Source: Halodesulfovibrio sp.
Lineage (GTDB): Bacteria; Desulfobacterota; Desulfovibrionia; Desulfovibrionales; Desulfovibrionaceae
NCBI RefSeq assembly: GCF_015482765.1
Contig: NZ_JADMLB010000008.1
Span: forward strand, 1-41,645
Direction of reading: 5' to 3'
Length of the DNA stretch: 41,645 nt
The notes beneath the pieces are model-generated. The model did no database searches and was not told the DNA's origin. It saw only the letters and a list, made by a program, of their open reading frames with translations. Shown here piece after piece: positions 40,100-41,645 of this stretch. The position numbers and the translations under genes are program-made. Position 1 is the first letter of the stretch. Each line of letters opens with the position of its first letter.

Positions 40100-41271
40100 G
40101 TGTTTTTACGTCCTTTGATGTTGAATTGTTATTGATCAGCATGCTGCGCTCGCGTTTGTTGGAAAAGGGTGGCGGGTTGCTGCAAGGAGATAATGTAGAC
40201 TTTGCGTGCTCCTTAGAAGAGGCGTTTCCTGCACTGACTGTAGACGATAAGCTAGATGTCTATAAACATCTATGTGAGATGCTTGGTGCTGTAGCTGATG
40301 ACTGTAGCAATGTTTTATCTCAGTCGGTACGCACTGTGTGTAGTAATGCTTATGCACAGTGGGAGAACGGTCCGGCGGTACTTTTCTTTCGGACTTCCGG
40401 CTCAACGGGCGTTCCGGTTGTTTGTGAACAGTCTTTGGAGTTATTGGAACAAGAGGCACTCTTTTTAGCAACTCTTGTTAAGGATTGCTCCAGGGTTGTA
40501 TGCGTTGTTCCGCAGCATCACATCTATGGGTTTCTTTTTACAGTGCTTCTCCCAACCGTCCTAAAGGCTGATCGGCTCATTGTTCCACCATACCCGGGGC
40601 AATCGTTTATTAACTTGTTGCAGGACAGGGATGTTGTGATTGCTTTTCCTATGTTTTGGAAAGGACAGTCAGAGTTGCAGTTGGAATGTGATAAGGATGT
40701 CGTGGGGATAACCTCAACCGGCCCATGTCCAGCCGAAGTTATTCAGAAGCTTATATCTAAGGGCTTTTCAACAATTCTAGAAGTGTATGGATCGTCTGAA
40801 ACAGGTGGCGTCGGATATAGGAGAGCACCGGATACTCCATACGAGCTTTTCCCTTACTGGGAGATGGAAAATGACTTGCTGCAACGAACTGGCGGTGCGG
40901 GAAATATAATCTGTGCCTTGTCGTTTCCTGACAATGTGCGTTGGGATTCTCCACGTTTGTTTATGCCTCTTCGGCGTAAGGATAATGCAGTTCAAGTCGC
41001 TGGGCGTAATGTGTATCCAGATCGGGTTAAGCAGGAGATTCTGTCTCATCCTGATGTGGTTGAATGTGCCGTTCGTTTAATGCGTCCAGAGGAAGGAAGT
41101 CGACTTAAAGCGTTTATTGTACCTAGTGAAAAATGCGAAGACTGGAATTTGTTTAAAAAAGAGCTACAAGCATGGTGTCGGACTCGTTGTAGTGTTGCGG
41201 AGTTGCCAAAGAAGATAACTATTGGCAGTGATCTGCCACGGAATAGTATTGGTAAGCTTGCAGATTGGTAG
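40096..41271 (+). CDS. AMP-dependent acyl/aryl-ACP ligase
   Basis: A 391-residue member of the ANL superfamily that would activate a starter acid as adenylate and load it on ACP or CoA. The P-loop FFRTSGSTGVPVV lies at about 97-109, the A5 motif EVYGSSETGGVGY in the middle, and GRNVYPDRVKQEI near 310. The catalytic Lys is in RNSIGKLADW at the end. It is about 100 residues shorter at the N-terminus than usual acyl-CoA ligases, as in ApeH-like enzymes. ATG 40096 (four-base overlap with the stop) is preferred over 40090. It is the last gene of the operon. The starter acid is not deducible, and no ammonia-lyase or chorismate lyase is near. Confidence 0.88.
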   Translation: MSVFTSFDVELLLISMLRSRLLEKGGGLLQGDNVDFACSLEEAFPALTVDDKLDVYKHLCEMLGAVADDCSNVLSQSVRTVCSNAYAQWENGPAVLFFRTSGSTGVPVVCEQSLELLEQEALFLATLVKDCSRVVCVVPQHHIYGFLFTVLLPTVLKADRLIVPPYPGQSFINLLQDRDVVIAFPMFWKGQSELQLECDKDVVGITSTGPCPAEVIQKLISKGFSTILEVYGSSETGGVGYRRAPDTPYELFPYWEMENDLLQRTGGAGNIICALSFPDNVRWDSPRLFMPLRRKDNAVQVAGRNVYPDRVKQEILSHPDVVECAVRLMRPEEGSRLKAFIVPSEKCEDWNLFKKELQAWCRTRCSVAELPKKITIGSDLPRNSIGKLADW

Positions 41272-41525
41272 TTTGTTCAATGAACGTTTATACAGTACAA
41301 GTTGTTATGCTACTGTAAGAAATTACGGCCGAAAGAACTTAGATGGTTAAGAGAAGGCTTTTTACGGAATGAAATTTTTGGTCCTAAGTAAAGAGTATAT
41401 TGACTACATTTGAAGTACCTTCTGTCAAAGTAGTGCGTTACAGCTTACCCAATTGAATTGTCGGACCAAGGTACTTTCATTTTTGGCTATATACTCGTTG
41501 AGTATGGAGTGATTCGGTAAAGATT
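41272..41525. other. Intergenic region after polyene operon
   Basis: About 250 bases without a gene. An imperfect inverted repeat, TGAAGTACCTT near 41410 and AAGGTACTTTCA near 41469, spans about 70 bases. It could be the ends of a small lost element or a structured RNA; I cannot tell. Confidence 0.35.
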
Positions 41526-41556
41526 AAGAGCGTAGCCATTCGGTTAGCGCTCTTTT
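41526..41556 (+). terminator. Probable operon terminator
   Basis: AAGAGCG and CGCTCTT form a seven-bp stem across about 16 bases, followed by a short T run. It is the first good terminator after the 20-gene operon, 250 bases downstream. Confidence 0.7.
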
Positions 41557-41645
41557 ATATGCTCGAGCGGCGAGTTCTCTATTTTCTTTTGAAAATTTGA
41601 TTGATATTTTTTCCTAATCTGAGGTCTGCCCCTAATCTGTACCGG

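Noticed and set aside
23464-41271. A standard aryl polyene cluster with no novelty
   Set aside because: The rSAM/SPASM and CrtI-like genes are embedded by overlaps and are not standard members, and no ammonia-lyase or methyltransferase typical of several APE-type loci is seen.

Overview
The window reads as the chromosome of a Gram-negative, anaerobic, moderately AT-rich bacterium. A sulfate reducer of the Desulfovibrionaceae type (for example Halodesulfovibrio) is the best guess. The reasons are an indolepyruvate:ferredoxin oxidoreductase gene, lipoprotein and outer-membrane export genes, and general codon style. The genus is inference; no rRNA or taxonomic marker is present.

Region 1 (1-11200) is ordinary chromosome. 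It holds the 5' part of iorA (minus strand), a secreted protein, a TPR protein, and a five-gene efflux operon: a TolC/NodT-type outer-membrane lipoprotein, a YbhG-type membrane fusion protein, a YbhF-type double ATPase and two ABC-2 permeases. A convergent EamA-type exporter follows. Rho-independent terminators separate the units.

Region 2 (about 11700-23400) is an accessory region. It starts at an intact tRNA-Arg(CCT) followed by a tyrosine integrase, the usual layout of a tRNA-integrated element. It carries a relaxase with a TraJ-like partner and a candidate oriT with a P-type nic core, but no type IV secretion genes, so it looks like an integrative mobilizable element. Cargo includes an uncharacterised 297-residue protein, a ComEC-like metallo-beta-lactamase-fold hydrolase, a small membrane protein, an acidic small protein, a secreted DNA/RNA non-specific nuclease and an outer-membrane barrel. 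Scars include an internally deleted IS3-family copy, a decayed tRNA-Pro-like 3' end, and a serine-resolvase pseudogene. Two arrays of 10-bp phased repeats sit after the integrase and before the transfer genes. I could not find a second copy of the tRNA-Arg 3' end, so the far boundary is not proven.

Region 3 (23464-41271) is one 20-gene operon on the plus strand, with mostly overlapping or tightly spaced genes. It has the parts list of an aryl-polyene-like type II fatty-acid/polyketide pathway: FabG, three complete ketosynthases, a short inactive ketosynthase-like chain-length factor, two acyl carrier proteins, two hotdog dehydratases, a thioesterase, an AMP-dependent ligase, two acyltransferases, a glycosyltransferase, a LolA-like carrier, an MMPL/RND exporter and two lipoproteins. 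Embedded in it are two enzymes not expected in aryl polyene loci: a CrtI-like FAD oxidoreductase and a radical SAM/SPASM protein. Those two enzyme types together with FabF/FabG/FabZ/ACP recall the gene sets proposed, but not proven, for ladderane lipids in anammox bacteria. The operon therefore probably makes and exports an unusual polyunsaturated or rearranged acyl chain attached to a lipid of the outer membrane. It is the strongest candidate for an undescribed system here; the MBL-centred cargo of the mobile element is the second.
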